A stretch of 64,000 nucleotides of DNA from Alkalinema sp. FACHB-956 (GTDB lineage Bacteria > Cyanobacteriota > Cyanobacteriia > Leptolyngbyales > Leptolyngbyaceae). Both the position numbers and the translations under genes were made by a program. This document shows positions 1-7,644 of the stretch, piece after piece; the stretch's first letter is position 1, and each line of letters opens with the position of its first letter. The stretch spans positions 1 through 64,000 of the forward strand of contig NZ_JACJRC010000008.1 of NCBI RefSeq assembly GCF_014697025.1, written 5' to 3'. The notes beneath the pieces were generated by a model. It saw only the letters and a program-made list of their open reading frames with translations, was not told the DNA's origin and made no database searches.

Positions 1-175
1 GAGACTGGCGTTGCTTGGGTTTAATATCTCCGGTTTCGGCTTTGCGGTGGAGCCACAGGTTAATCGTATTGCGACTGATGTGAAACAGTTCACTGGCTTC
101 TTGTTTTTTCAGTCCGTCCAATTCGATCGCTTCGATGACTCTGCGTCGAAAATCTTCACTGTAGGGGCGGGCCAT
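1..175 (-). mobile_element. IS630-type transposase, N-terminal part (cut by window edge)
   Basis: A reading frame starts at ATG 175 on the minus strand and runs off the left edge, giving 58 residues without a stop. The translation begins MARPYSEDFRRRVIEAIE and continues with a KKQEASELFHISRNTINLWL helix-turn-helix. That is the typical start of the DNA-binding half of IS630-family (Tc1/mariner-like) transposases, which bind the inverted repeats and cut at TA. The catalytic DDE part would lie outside the window. A TA dinucleotide in TTTAGCTATATT near 232-242 could be the element end, but only one end is visible, so terminal repeats cannot be checked. The element sits just downstream of the urtA-like gene. 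Whether it is intact cannot be seen. Confidence 0.75.
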
Positions 176-323
176 GGTCAGCAGGGGGAATTACTCACTT
201 CCCTTCTAGTCTACGTCCTAAGGTCGCTGGCTTTAGCTATATTTGGATTTTGATTGTTCTGGCGAGGGGCGCATGGTCAATGGTGTTGATGAGGGTAGCC
301 AGTAGTCAACACTGGCGGATGGG

Positions 324-1667
324 TCAAACCTGTCTACTCTTGAACTTCCCTCCTCTTTTGGGATTCGTCCAATCGCAGGCATAGCCTTTAGTTTCTGCAA
401 TGGCTTGACTCCAAGGCTCCGGCGCGATCGGCCCTGAAGATCCGTAGACGATGTTAAACAATCCATCCGATCGGGCTTGGCCAATGTAGCAAGGTTTAGA
501 AAGGTGGTGATTGCGATTGAGCGTGACGCGCCCCATGGGAGACACAAAGGTTTGGCCAATGGCTGCCCGTCGCACTGCCTCTAGATCCTGGACTGTACCC
601 GCTTTTTCGACCGCCTGCTTCCAGAGATAAACGGCAGTGTAGGCCGATGCCATGGGATCATTCAGACGGCGCTGGACTCCGTATTTGGCCCGAAAGGCTT
701 GGATAAATGTTTGGTTCGCCCCATGCTTCAAGGTTTGGAAATAGTTCCAAACAGCATAGTGTCCACGCAGATATTCTGCACCGATCGCTAACGTTTCATC
801 CTCGGTAATGGTGAACGACAGGACTGGATAGTGTTGTGGCGTCATGCCTTGCTGGTGGAGGGCTTTAAAAAATGCAACATTAGAATCGCCATTGAGGGAA
901 TTCAAAATGACGCCCCCCTTGGGCATCGCCTGACGAATTTTCTGGATGATCCGATCTACATCGGTGACACCGAGCGGTAAATAGTCTTCTCCGAGATAGC
1001 TGCCTTTTTTTGCCAAAATCAGAGTCTTGAGCACCGTATTGACCACCCGAGGATAGACATAGTCCGACCCCAAGAGAAACTTGGCTTTTCCGGGAAAATT
1101 TTTGAATACCCAATCCAAGCTGGGTTCCACCTGCTGGTTAGGAACGGCTCCCGTGTAGAAGATATTCTTAGAACATTCTTGTCCTTCGTAAGAGACGGGA
1201 TACCAGAGCATAGAAGCTTCCGCTTCAAATACTGGCAATACTGATCTACGACTAGCGGAAGTCCAACAACCGAAAATAGTCAGCACGCGGTCTTGGCGAA
1301 TGAGTTTTTTGGCTTTTTCTGCAAACTGAACCCAATCTGAAGCCCCATCTTCAATCACTGGTTCAATTTCTCGGCCTAAAATGCCGCCTGTTTTATTAAT
1401 TTCTTCAATGGCTAACATTTCTGCATCTAAGCAACCCATTTCACTGATCGCCATCGTGCCACTCAGAGAATGGAGCAGGCCGATCGCCAGGTGCTTGCTC
1501 GATTTTGGGGCCGATCGCGCGGGTTGGGGACTCGGTAATGGATTGGGTTTCACCGATCGCGGTGGGGAAGCGGGCCGGGGTGGCAAGCCAAAGGCCGTTA
1601 ACCCCGCCCCCGCGATCGTCCAGCCTGCCAGTTGCAGAAATCGCCGTCGCCGAAATCGTTGTTCCAT
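324..1667 (-). CDS. urtA: UrtA-like urea ABC transporter substrate-binding protein with Tat signal
   Basis: A 447-residue periplasmic binding protein of the amide/urea type. The N-terminus has a twin-arginine motif (RRRRFLQLAG, residues 6-15) followed by a hydrophobic stretch, so Tat export is predicted. A Pro/Ser-rich linker precedes the binding domain. Signature blocks of cyanobacterial UrtA are present: LLHSLSGTMAISE, EPVIEDGASDW, FGCWTSASRRSVLPVFE and GQECSKNIFYTGAVPNQQ. ATG 1667 was chosen over an upstream start because GGGAG lies 8 bases before it and the Tat motif follows directly. Classical cyanobacterial UrtA proteins are lipoproteins, so Tat export is a variation. The permease and ATPase genes (urtBCDE) are not in the window. 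An IS630 transposase begins about 150 bases downstream, so the gene may be an orphan or a second copy. The ligand could also be a short-chain amide. Confidence 0.85.
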   Translation of the reverse strand: MEQRFRRRRFLQLAGWTIAGAGLTAFGLPPRPASPPRSVKPNPLPSPQPARSAPKSSKHLAIGLLHSLSGTMAISEMGCLDAEMLAIEEINKTGGILGREIEPVIEDGASDWVQFAEKAKKLIRQDRVLTIFGCWTSASRRSVLPVFEAEASMLWYPVSYEGQECSKNIFYTGAVPNQQVEPSLDWVFKNFPGKAKFLLGSDYVYPRVVNTVLKTLILAKKGSYLGEDYLPLGVTDVDRIIQKIRQAMPKGGVILNSLNGDSNVAFFKALHQQGMTPQHYPVLSFTITEDETLAIGAEYLRGHYAVWNYFQTLKHGANQTFIQAFRAKYGVQRRLNDPMASAYTAVYLWKQAVEKAGTVQDLEAVRRAAIGQTFVSPMGRVTLNRNHHLSKPCYIGQARSDGLFNIVYGSSGPIAPEPWSQAIAETKGYACDWTNPKRGGKFKSRQV

Positions 1668-1793
1668 AGGACATGCTCCCGAACGATCGCAAAGAATCCT
1701 GCGTTTCACTCTACGATTGGGGACTGGCTGCGGTCTGGTTTATTACAGTGCTGTCAAGCTATTTAACGTTCAGTCACGTTGGAGCGCTTGAAT

Positions 1794-3185
1794 TTACACC
1801 ACTCCGGCGGCGGCAAGCACGGTCGAACCCCCTCCCCCGATCGCCTGTTCCCGATCCAAATGGATACAGGTTTGCACCAAACCATCGGCTCCATCAACAA
1901 TCCAAACCCGAGTTTGTAATTGCTCAGCCACCTGCTCCACCGTCATATCATCGAGGAAAAGAGTGGAATGCAACTTCAGCATTAGAGAGGGTAAAAGAAT
2001 GCCATCTCCCAAGTCCTGTCCCCGTAACCGTTCCACAATATCCAGCCCCGTCAACAAACCCGTGACCGTAATACTCTGGCCCCAGTAAGTGCTATTGAGT
2101 GCGGCCATGGTCACTTCTAGATTCTCCACTTGATTCAACCGTTGCAAAATCGGCTGAAATGCAAGTTCCACGGCATTGCCCACAATCCAGGTTAAGCGCT
2201 GAAGTCGATCGATCTGGGCTGGCAGTTTGCGAGCCTGCTTGTCAAATTCCTTGAGAAACAGCCGAATTGATCCAACCCCATTGCCAATCTGGGGATAGTC
2301 TTCATAATGCTGCTCCGAGGGAATCTCCATACCTGCAATTAGAAACCACTCGTCAGCCAACCACGCAAAAGTTGAGCCGAGTTCCTGCTGGAACTGTTGC
2401 TGTAAGGCTTGCACCTGGTGGATCACTTCTTGCGCCTTGGCGGGCGAAACGGGAATCAGCTCATCCTGATCGGGCCGAAAGCGCGTCAAACCGACGGGCA
2501 CAACGGCAGCTGAGAGCACTGCGGGAAAGTCGCCCCGGTGGAAGTTGGCTAAATCCGTGAGGGTGCGCGTTAAATGTTCGCCGTCATTAATGCCGGGGCA
2601 CAGTACCACCTGCGCATGGATTTGTAACTCGTTCTGCTCAAACCAAGCTAACTGCTCCAACAGCAGCCCCGCCCGTGGATTTTTCAGCAGCCGCGATCGC
2701 ACATCAGGTTCGGTCGCATGCACGGAGACGTACAGGGGCGACAACCGCATCGCTGCAATACGATCCCACTCCCGCTGAGGCAAATTCGTCAGCGTCAGGT
2801 AACTGCCATAGAGAAAACTTAAACGGTAGTCGTCATCCTTGTGATACAGCGTTTCCCGTTTCCCTGGAGGCTGCTGATCGATAAAGCAAAAGGGACAGCG
2901 ATTGGTGCATTGGATCAGTGCATCAAATAAGGCTGTTTCAAATTCCAACCCTAGGTCTTCGTCGTAATCCTTCTCAATTTCGATCGTGTGGGAGCGACCC
3001 TTGCGATCGAGCACTTCCAATTCGAGAGACTCATCAGCACAGAAAAATTGATAGTCAATTAAATCCCGGGGCTTCTGGCCGTTAATCGCCACGATCGCGT
3101 CTCCCGCCTCAAAGCCAATTTCCTCCGCGATCGAAGCGGGCAAGACCTGACTAATCACTGCCGGACGGATCGTAGACTCACTCAT
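1794..3185 (-). CDS. PDZ / DUF512 radical SAM protein (TIGR03279-like)
   Basis: A 463-residue protein with an N-terminal PDZ-like segment (GFEAGDAIVAINGQ), a radical SAM-type cluster motif with Cys 93, 97 and 100 (CX3CX2C in CTNRCPFCF), and a C-terminal DUF512 region. This architecture is the conserved cyanobacterial family annotated as putative FeS-containing oxidoreductase; its reaction is not known. The protein should be cytosolic because no signal or membrane segment is visible. ATG 3185 is preferred to the TTG 21 bases upstream. No strong Shine-Dalgarno sequence is seen. The gene stands alone between urtA and uppP on the same strand, with 126 bases to the next start, so there is no clear operon. 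Confidence 0.85.
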   Translation of the reverse strand: MSESTIRPAVISQVLPASIAEEIGFEAGDAIVAINGQKPRDLIDYQFFCADESLELEVLDRKGRSHTIEIEKDYDEDLGLEFETALFDALIQCTNRCPFCFIDQQPPGKRETLYHKDDDYRLSFLYGSYLTLTNLPQREWDRIAAMRLSPLYVSVHATEPDVRSRLLKNPRAGLLLEQLAWFEQNELQIHAQVVLCPGINDGEHLTRTLTDLANFHRGDFPAVLSAAVVPVGLTRFRPDQDELIPVSPAKAQEVIHQVQALQQQFQQELGSTFAWLADEWFLIAGMEIPSEQHYEDYPQIGNGVGSIRLFLKEFDKQARKLPAQIDRLQRLTWIVGNAVELAFQPILQRLNQVENLEVTMAALNSTYWGQSITVTGLLTGLDIVERLRGQDLGDGILLPSLMLKLHSTLFLDDMTVEQVAEQLQTRVWIVDGADGLVQTCIHLDREQAIGGGGSTVLAAAGVV

Positions 3186-3339
3186 AAATAACAGCTGCTG
3201 AACCAAAACTGAAGGGCTGCGTTCTTCAGTCTACCGTGTCTTTTCAAGGCTGATCGACGGCAACGACGAAACATTACTTGGATACTTGTCGATGAACGCC
3301 ATGCAGCTTGGTTTTCTAGACCTTTAACAGCTTAGTTTT

Positions 3340-4272
3340 CTAGCCCTTCAATAAGCCCAAGCCCAGGGCTGTAAATAGAAAAGCTGCAAAAACCAGACGA
3401 TACCAGACAAAGACCCAAGTACTTTGTTTTTGCAAAAATTTCAGCAACCACGCGATCGACAGATAGGAAAAGATAAAGGTTGAAACAATGCCCACCAATA
3501 AGGGGACTGCCATTGCCGCTTCGTTCACCACTTCTTTTGCTTGCACTAAGGTAGCGATCGCGAGGGTTGGAAAGCCCAACAGAAAGGAAAAGCGAGCTGC
3601 TGTTTGTCGTTCCAACCCCAGAAACAGCGCAGTGGTTAGTGTAGACCCCGATCGGGAGGCCCCCGGCAAGAGTGCAATCATCTGCCCCAGCCCCACAAGA
3701 ATCCCATCCTGGGTTTTCAACTGGCTAAAGCGCCGTTTACGACTGCCAATTTTTTCCGCCAGTCCCAGCAATAACGACATGACGATCGACATAACGGCAA
3801 TCATGACCGGACTTTCCAGTTCCACCTTCAGCATTTTGAAGACCAGTCCTCCCAGTAATGCAGGAAAGGTGCCAATCACAATGCCAATTAGGATCCGCCA
3901 CTCTTCCCGTCGCCAATCCTTTTGCTGAAAGGCTTGCCAAGCGCCTCGCAGGAGGAAGTCAAAGTCCTTCCAGAAATACATTAAAACCGCAACCACACTG
4001 CCGAACTGGATGGCATCGATCGCTTCCTTACTCCAGCCCGATCGCGGCACACAGTCCGGCGGAACGCTGGCCAAGGCATCTGCGCAACTCACGGCTTCCC
4101 ACCCCAATAGATCCCGAAAAATAATCAGATGGGCAGTGCTGCTAATTGGCAAAAATTCTGTAATCCCTTGCACAATTCCCAAGACAATGCCCTGAAAGGC
4201 TTGAAATAATGGCGTGACTCCCGTCTCTGCCAGCAGCATTGGCTCAACTCCTGTGAAGGGCATTCCACTCAT
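3340..4272 (-). CDS. uppP: Undecaprenyl-diphosphatase (UppP/BacA)
   Basis: An integral membrane phosphatase that turns undecaprenyl diphosphate into the monophosphate, recycling the lipid carrier for peptidoglycan and polysaccharide synthesis. At 310 residues it is at the long end of the family. Both catalytic blocks are present: the first EFLPISSTAHL (about residues 38-48) with its Glu and Ser residues, and the second PGASRSGSTLT (about residues 203-213) with the conserved Arg. Multiple hydrophobic helices follow. A roughly 30-residue Cys/Ser-containing insertion around residues 60-80 is specific to cyanobacterial-type members. Three in-frame ATG codons (residues 1, 4 and 12) are possible starts and no Shine-Dalgarno sequence decides among them. 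Confidence 0.95.
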   Translation of the reverse strand: MSGMPFTGVEPMLLAETGVTPLFQAFQGIVLGIVQGITEFLPISSTAHLIIFRDLLGWEAVSCADALASVPPDCVPRSGWSKEAIDAIQFGSVVAVLMYFWKDFDFLLRGAWQAFQQKDWRREEWRILIGIVIGTFPALLGGLVFKMLKVELESPVMIAVMSIVMSLLLGLAEKIGSRKRRFSQLKTQDGILVGLGQMIALLPGASRSGSTLTTALFLGLERQTAARFSFLLGFPTLAIATLVQAKEVVNEAAMAVPLLVGIVSTFIFSYLSIAWLLKFLQKQSTWVFVWYRLVFAAFLFTALGLGLLKG

Positions 4273-4574
4273 AACCGTCGTTGTTTACTAGGCTGTTGTA
4301 TTTTGACAAAATTTGTGTGACTCAAGGATGTCGTAGAGATGACGATTTAGTCAGGGCTCAGCATGAAACCAGTCACTTTACGTAACGTTTCTCCCCCTCC
4401 ATACACCCAGGAAACACGACAATCAGCAACAAACCATGAAGGCTGATTAAGAATTTGTAAGGTCTTTCGGGGCAACCCCTAGTGAAGTCCTATCTTCGTC
4501 AACTACGGGTGATTGCGAAGAGTGTGGTACTGTTAAGGAAGGTAAACTAAATTAATCAGCTTTTCAGAATTCCG
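4273..4574. other. Divergent spacer between uppP and DUF3120 gene
   Basis: This 302-base spacer must hold the promoters of uppP (leftward) and the DUF3120 gene (rightward). The only clear signal is a strong purine tract AAGGAAGG at 4535-4542, which lies about 32 bases before the TTG start of the rightward gene and 8 bases before an in-frame ATT codon at 4551. No hairpin terminator or small gene is seen. Confidence 0.4.
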
Positions 4575-5288
4575 TTGATTACTTACCCTCGCGATCCCCA
4601 AACCCTTGCCCGAGCAACTGAATCTCCTGTCAGTGCTCCTTTCTTTCAGTTCTCATTATCCCAGCGTTGGAGGGTGATTGCAGGTTCTGTTTTTTTAATT
4701 TCAGTCCCCGTTTTTTTTCAAGCCCCTTTAGTGCGATCGTTGCCTGCGGTTAGCCTCACTAGCACGATCGTCTGGGCTTGGCTCAGTATTTACCTATCGC
4801 AACAATCCAAAACGCGAATTTGGGGCGAACTCCTAACCGGATTTACCTGGACTTGGTTAGCGGGTTCTCTGTATTGGGGCTGGTTACGCTGGGAACCGAC
4901 ATTGCACCTCCCCATTGAGGCGATGGCGCTTCCGATCGCCCTGTGGGGGTTAGCCCGAGGCTGGTGTAAAATCGGTAACTTTTTCTATCTCGGGTCACTT
5001 TTGGGAACCGCGATTACTGATTTATACTTCTACGCAGTTGACCTGATTCCTGCTTGGCGACAGCTGATGCAAGAGCCCAGTGAGGTTGAAGCAATTTTTC
5101 ATGGTGCGCTGGCTCGAATGAGTACTCCCTGGGGGCAACTTTGGGTCATTTTATTAGGGGCACTACTGTTGGCCATTGGCCTACGAACCATTCGCAGTTC
5201 CTCACTCCATTGGTTAGCTTTCAGTGGAGCCGTTCTCAGTACAATTCTGGTGGATGGTTTATTTTGGATAGCGGCTTTACTTGCGTAA
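4575..5288 (+). CDS. DUF3120 integral membrane protein
   Basis: A 237-residue membrane protein with about six hydrophobic segments, matching the cyanobacterial DUF3120 family of unknown function (features such as LAGSLYWGWLRWEPT, and GNFFYLGSLLGTA followed by DLYFYAVDLIPAW). The reading frame has no ATG near its beginning. TTG 4575 is the first common start codon after the upstream stop at 4548. The best ribosome-binding tract (AAGGAAGG, 4535-4542) is instead spaced for an ATT codon at 4551, which would add eight residues. The true start is therefore uncertain. The gene is alone on its strand. The downstream spacer is unusually repetitive. Confidence 0.8.
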   Translation: MITYPRDPQTLARATESPVSAPFFQFSLSQRWRVIAGSVFLISVPVFFQAPLVRSLPAVSLTSTIVWAWLSIYLSQQSKTRIWGELLTGFTWTWLAGSLYWGWLRWEPTLHLPIEAMALPIALWGLARGWCKIGNFFYLGSLLGTAITDLYFYAVDLIPAWRQLMQEPSEVEAIFHGALARMSTPWGQLWVILLGALLLAIGLRTIRSSSLHWLAFSGAVLSTILVDGLFWIAALLA

Positions 5289-5505
5289 GGCGAAACGATC
5301 CGATTAACTTATGTGTATCCTGATGAGTACCTATGTTGGCATTTGACTGTCAATTTTGACTATCTTTTGACTCTCTAGTGCTGGCATTGGCTGCTTGTGT
5401 TAGCTTCGATCGTGTGTTGAATAGCGGTTTGCTGAATACTAGTAGGCTCCTAGCGTAGCAATCTAGCTTGGCTACTTCAAAGGAGTGATGTGCCACTTGT
5501 ACTAG

Positions 5506-5569
5506 CTAGCGATGCTTCTAGCTGGTAATGCTTCTGGCTAGTGATGCTTCTGGCTAGCGATGCATTTTT
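5506..5569. repeat. 16-bp tandem repeat, about 4 units
   Basis: Four consecutive 16-base units (CTAGCGATGCTTCTAG, CTGGTAATGCTTCTGG, CTAGTGATGCTTCTGG, CTAGCGATGCATTTTT) lie in the spacer between the DUF3120 and FHA-cyclase genes. Unit length is not a multiple of three and no gene covers it. Confidence 0.85.
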
Positions 5570-5630
5570 CGCCGAACTGGTGTTTTTCCTGTTGAATCTT
5601 TTAAATTAGCCGGGTTGTCCAGTTCAACCT

Positions 5631-5711
5631 GGAATTTCTGTAGTTACTGGAATTTCTGTAGTTATTTGGGATTCCTAGAATAATTCAGGATTCCTGTAAT
5701 AATCTGGGATT
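5631..5711. repeat. 18-20-bp degenerate tandem repeat, about 4 units
   Basis: Units starting GGAATTTCTGTAG, GGAATTTCTGTAG, GGATTCCTAGAAT and GGATTCCTGTAAT begin at 5631, 5649, 5669 and 5688. They are degenerate copies in the same 527-base spacer as the 16-bp repeat. No coding capacity or terminator is visible in the spacer. Confidence 0.75.
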
Positions 5712-5815
5712 GATGCTGATTTTGTTGAATTTCCAGATTCGCTCGCATCTAAGACTTCCAATGCCAGGGATTCTCAGATGGGAGAATTTTTTGTAAGGCT
5801 TATTGGCGCACACCT

Positions 5816-6802
5816 GTGGTTACTGTTCAACCCACTCCCCACCTACTTTTGAGAAGTGAATCGGGCAGTCAGCGGCTACCGTTGGCCGAGGGCACTTGCT
5901 GGACGATCGGCCGAGGGGATGAAAATGACTTCGTTTTAGGCGATCGTTGGATTTCTCGGAACCATGCCATGCTGCAAAGTATGGAAAATGGCGAAATATA
6001 TTTGATTGATTTAGGCAGCCGTAACGGATCCTTCGTAAATGGTCGTCGGGTCAGTGTTCCAGTCACCCTCCGCAATGGGGATCATTTAACCTTTGGACAA
6101 ACGGAGCTGGAGTTTTACTGTCCTGCTTCCCAGTTTGAACAGGATGAAGAGTCCCGAGAATTTACGGCCACAGCCACGTTACATGTACGTCGCCTGATTT
6201 CTGTGCTGGTGATTGATATTCGGGATTACACGGTTTTGACCCGGCAACTGGATGAAGGCATCCTGTCGGAAATGATTGGCCAATGGTTCCGGCGAGCGGG
6301 GGATATTATCCGCAAGCATGGTAGTTGGGTGGATAAATATATTGGGGATGCCGTGATGGCCGTCTGGATTCATGGTGCCCAGGAGGTGAGCCCCCAGGAA
6401 ATGCTCTCGGTGGTGCAATCTGTGGATGAACTGCACCAAATGACCAACGAACTCTCCCAAATTTATCCTGTGCCCTTTCCCTTACGCATTGGAGCCGGTG
6501 TTAACACAGGGTTTGCCATGGTTGGGAATACGGGAACTGGCGATCGACCCGACTATACCGCCCTCGGCGATACTGTCAATGCGGCCTTTCGGCTAGAAAC
6601 CATTACCAAGCAAATTGGCCGGGATGTGGCGATCGGCGAAACCACCTACCAATACATGGTGCCGTTGCTGATTGCCTGTGACCCCTTTAAACAACATACG
6701 GTCAACCTGAAGGGGTACGACGAGCCCACCAACGCCTACGCCGCCTCCTTCCAGCAAGTCAATGAATTTTTGCTCCGACAGGCCGCTACTCCCCGTTCTT
6801 AA
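5816..6802 (+). CDS. FHA-domain class III adenylate cyclase
   Basis: A 328-residue cytosolic protein. Residues about 25-100 form an FHA phosphothreonine-binding domain (WTIGRG, then SRNHA, then LGSRNGSFVNG). Residues about 130-320 form a class III nucleotide cyclase domain. The two metal-binding Asp residues are D134 and D137 (VIDIRDYT). The substrate-specifying Lys (VDKYIGD) and Asp (PDYTALGD) are those expected for ATP, so cAMP synthesis is predicted, with activity tuned by binding a phosphorylated partner. FHA-cyclase fusions are known in cyanobacteria. The start is GTG 5816; no in-frame ATG occurs before the FHA core. The gene is monocistronic between the repeat-rich spacer and psbU. Confidence 0.9.
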   Translation: MVTVQPTPHLLLRSESGSQRLPLAEGTCWTIGRGDENDFVLGDRWISRNHAMLQSMENGEIYLIDLGSRNGSFVNGRRVSVPVTLRNGDHLTFGQTELEFYCPASQFEQDEESREFTATATLHVRRLISVLVIDIRDYTVLTRQLDEGILSEMIGQWFRRAGDIIRKHGSWVDKYIGDAVMAVWIHGAQEVSPQEMLSVVQSVDELHQMTNELSQIYPVPFPLRIGAGVNTGFAMVGNTGTGDRPDYTALGDTVNAAFRLETITKQIGRDVAIGETTYQYMVPLLIACDPFKQHTVNLKGYDEPTNAYAASFQQVNEFLLRQAATPRS

Positions 6803-6959
6803 GGGGTTCTCCATGGCTCAGTTCTAGCATCAGTTCTAACAATTGTTAAGAATCCTGAGAACTCTCCCCTACTTGATAACGACACCGTAACAGAGAGATG
6901 ATAGTCTCTAATAAAGCTGTGTAGAGAGTCTGCTCGATTCGAGTGGGAGGGTTAAATTC

Positions 6960-7403
6960 ATGAAGCGTATTGTTCGGTGGTTATCCGTTCTTAGCATCAT
7001 CGTCGGCTGCCTCGGTTGGTTAGGCAATGTTCAGAGTGCTATGGCCGCTAATTTCGGTGCCATGGGTGCTTGGATGCAGCCTACAACGGTTCTCGCTGCG
7101 GAAGCTGGGGAACTCCGGAATACGGTGTCTGACAAGTTAGCCACGGAGTTTGGCAAGAAGTTGGATTTGAATAATACCAACGTGCGTTACTTCCGTGATT
7201 TACCGGGGATGTACCCCAAACTGGCAGGCATCATCGTCAAAAATGCACCCTATGCTCAGGTGAATGACGTGTTGAATATTCCTGGCCTGACCAATGAACA
7301 AAAGTCCGTGATAGAAGGCTATCTGGACAAGTTCACCGTGACTGATCCGGATTCCGCTCTGGTTGAAGGCAACGATCGCATCAATAATGGGATTTATCGT
7401 TAA
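6960..7403 (+). CDS. psbU: Photosystem II 12 kDa extrinsic protein PsbU
   Basis: A 147-residue lumenal subunit that stabilises the oxygen-evolving cluster of photosystem II. An N-terminal signal peptide (MKRIVRWLSVLSIIVGCLGW) is followed by a twin-Ala region, with predicted cleavage near TVLA/AEAG. The mature part carries the conserved LDLNNTNVRYFRDLPGMYP block and the paired helix-hairpin-helix (DVLNIPGLT). The start is well supported: GGGAGGG lies about 8 bases before ATG 6960. A strong hairpin terminator follows at 7540-7584. Its nearest neighbours are unrelated, so it is probably transcribed alone. Confidence 0.97.
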   Translation: MKRIVRWLSVLSIIVGCLGWLGNVQSAMAANFGAMGAWMQPTTVLAAEAGELRNTVSDKLATEFGKKLDLNNTNVRYFRDLPGMYPKLAGIIVKNAPYAQVNDVLNIPGLTNEQKSVIEGYLDKFTVTDPDSALVEGNDRINNGIYR

Positions 7404-7539
7404 TTTGTGCTGGAAGACAAAATTGGGTTGAATCGGGTAGGCTCAGACACTCGCAGCTAATTCCCAGGATTTAACGCCAACGATTCCAGAGAAGGAGTCA
7501 TCCAGTTCTGTATCACGGATCAAACTGAACTTTTGATTG

Positions 7540-7584
7540 CTCTCTGCACCGTGCTCGACCTGCTCGTGTTGCAGAGAGTTTTTT
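7540..7584 (+). terminator. Hairpin terminator downstream of psbU
   Basis: CTCTCTGCA (7540-7548) pairs perfectly with TGCAGAGAG (7570-7578), followed directly by six T residues. It ends the psbU transcript and lies just before the nadB start, which argues that nadB does not start at the TTG codon at 7537 inside this hairpin. Confidence 0.85.
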
Positions 7585-7644
7585 ATTCCTCAGATATTTC
7601 TCAATGACCGCATCGACTGCATCGACCGAGGAGAGAGACCGATC

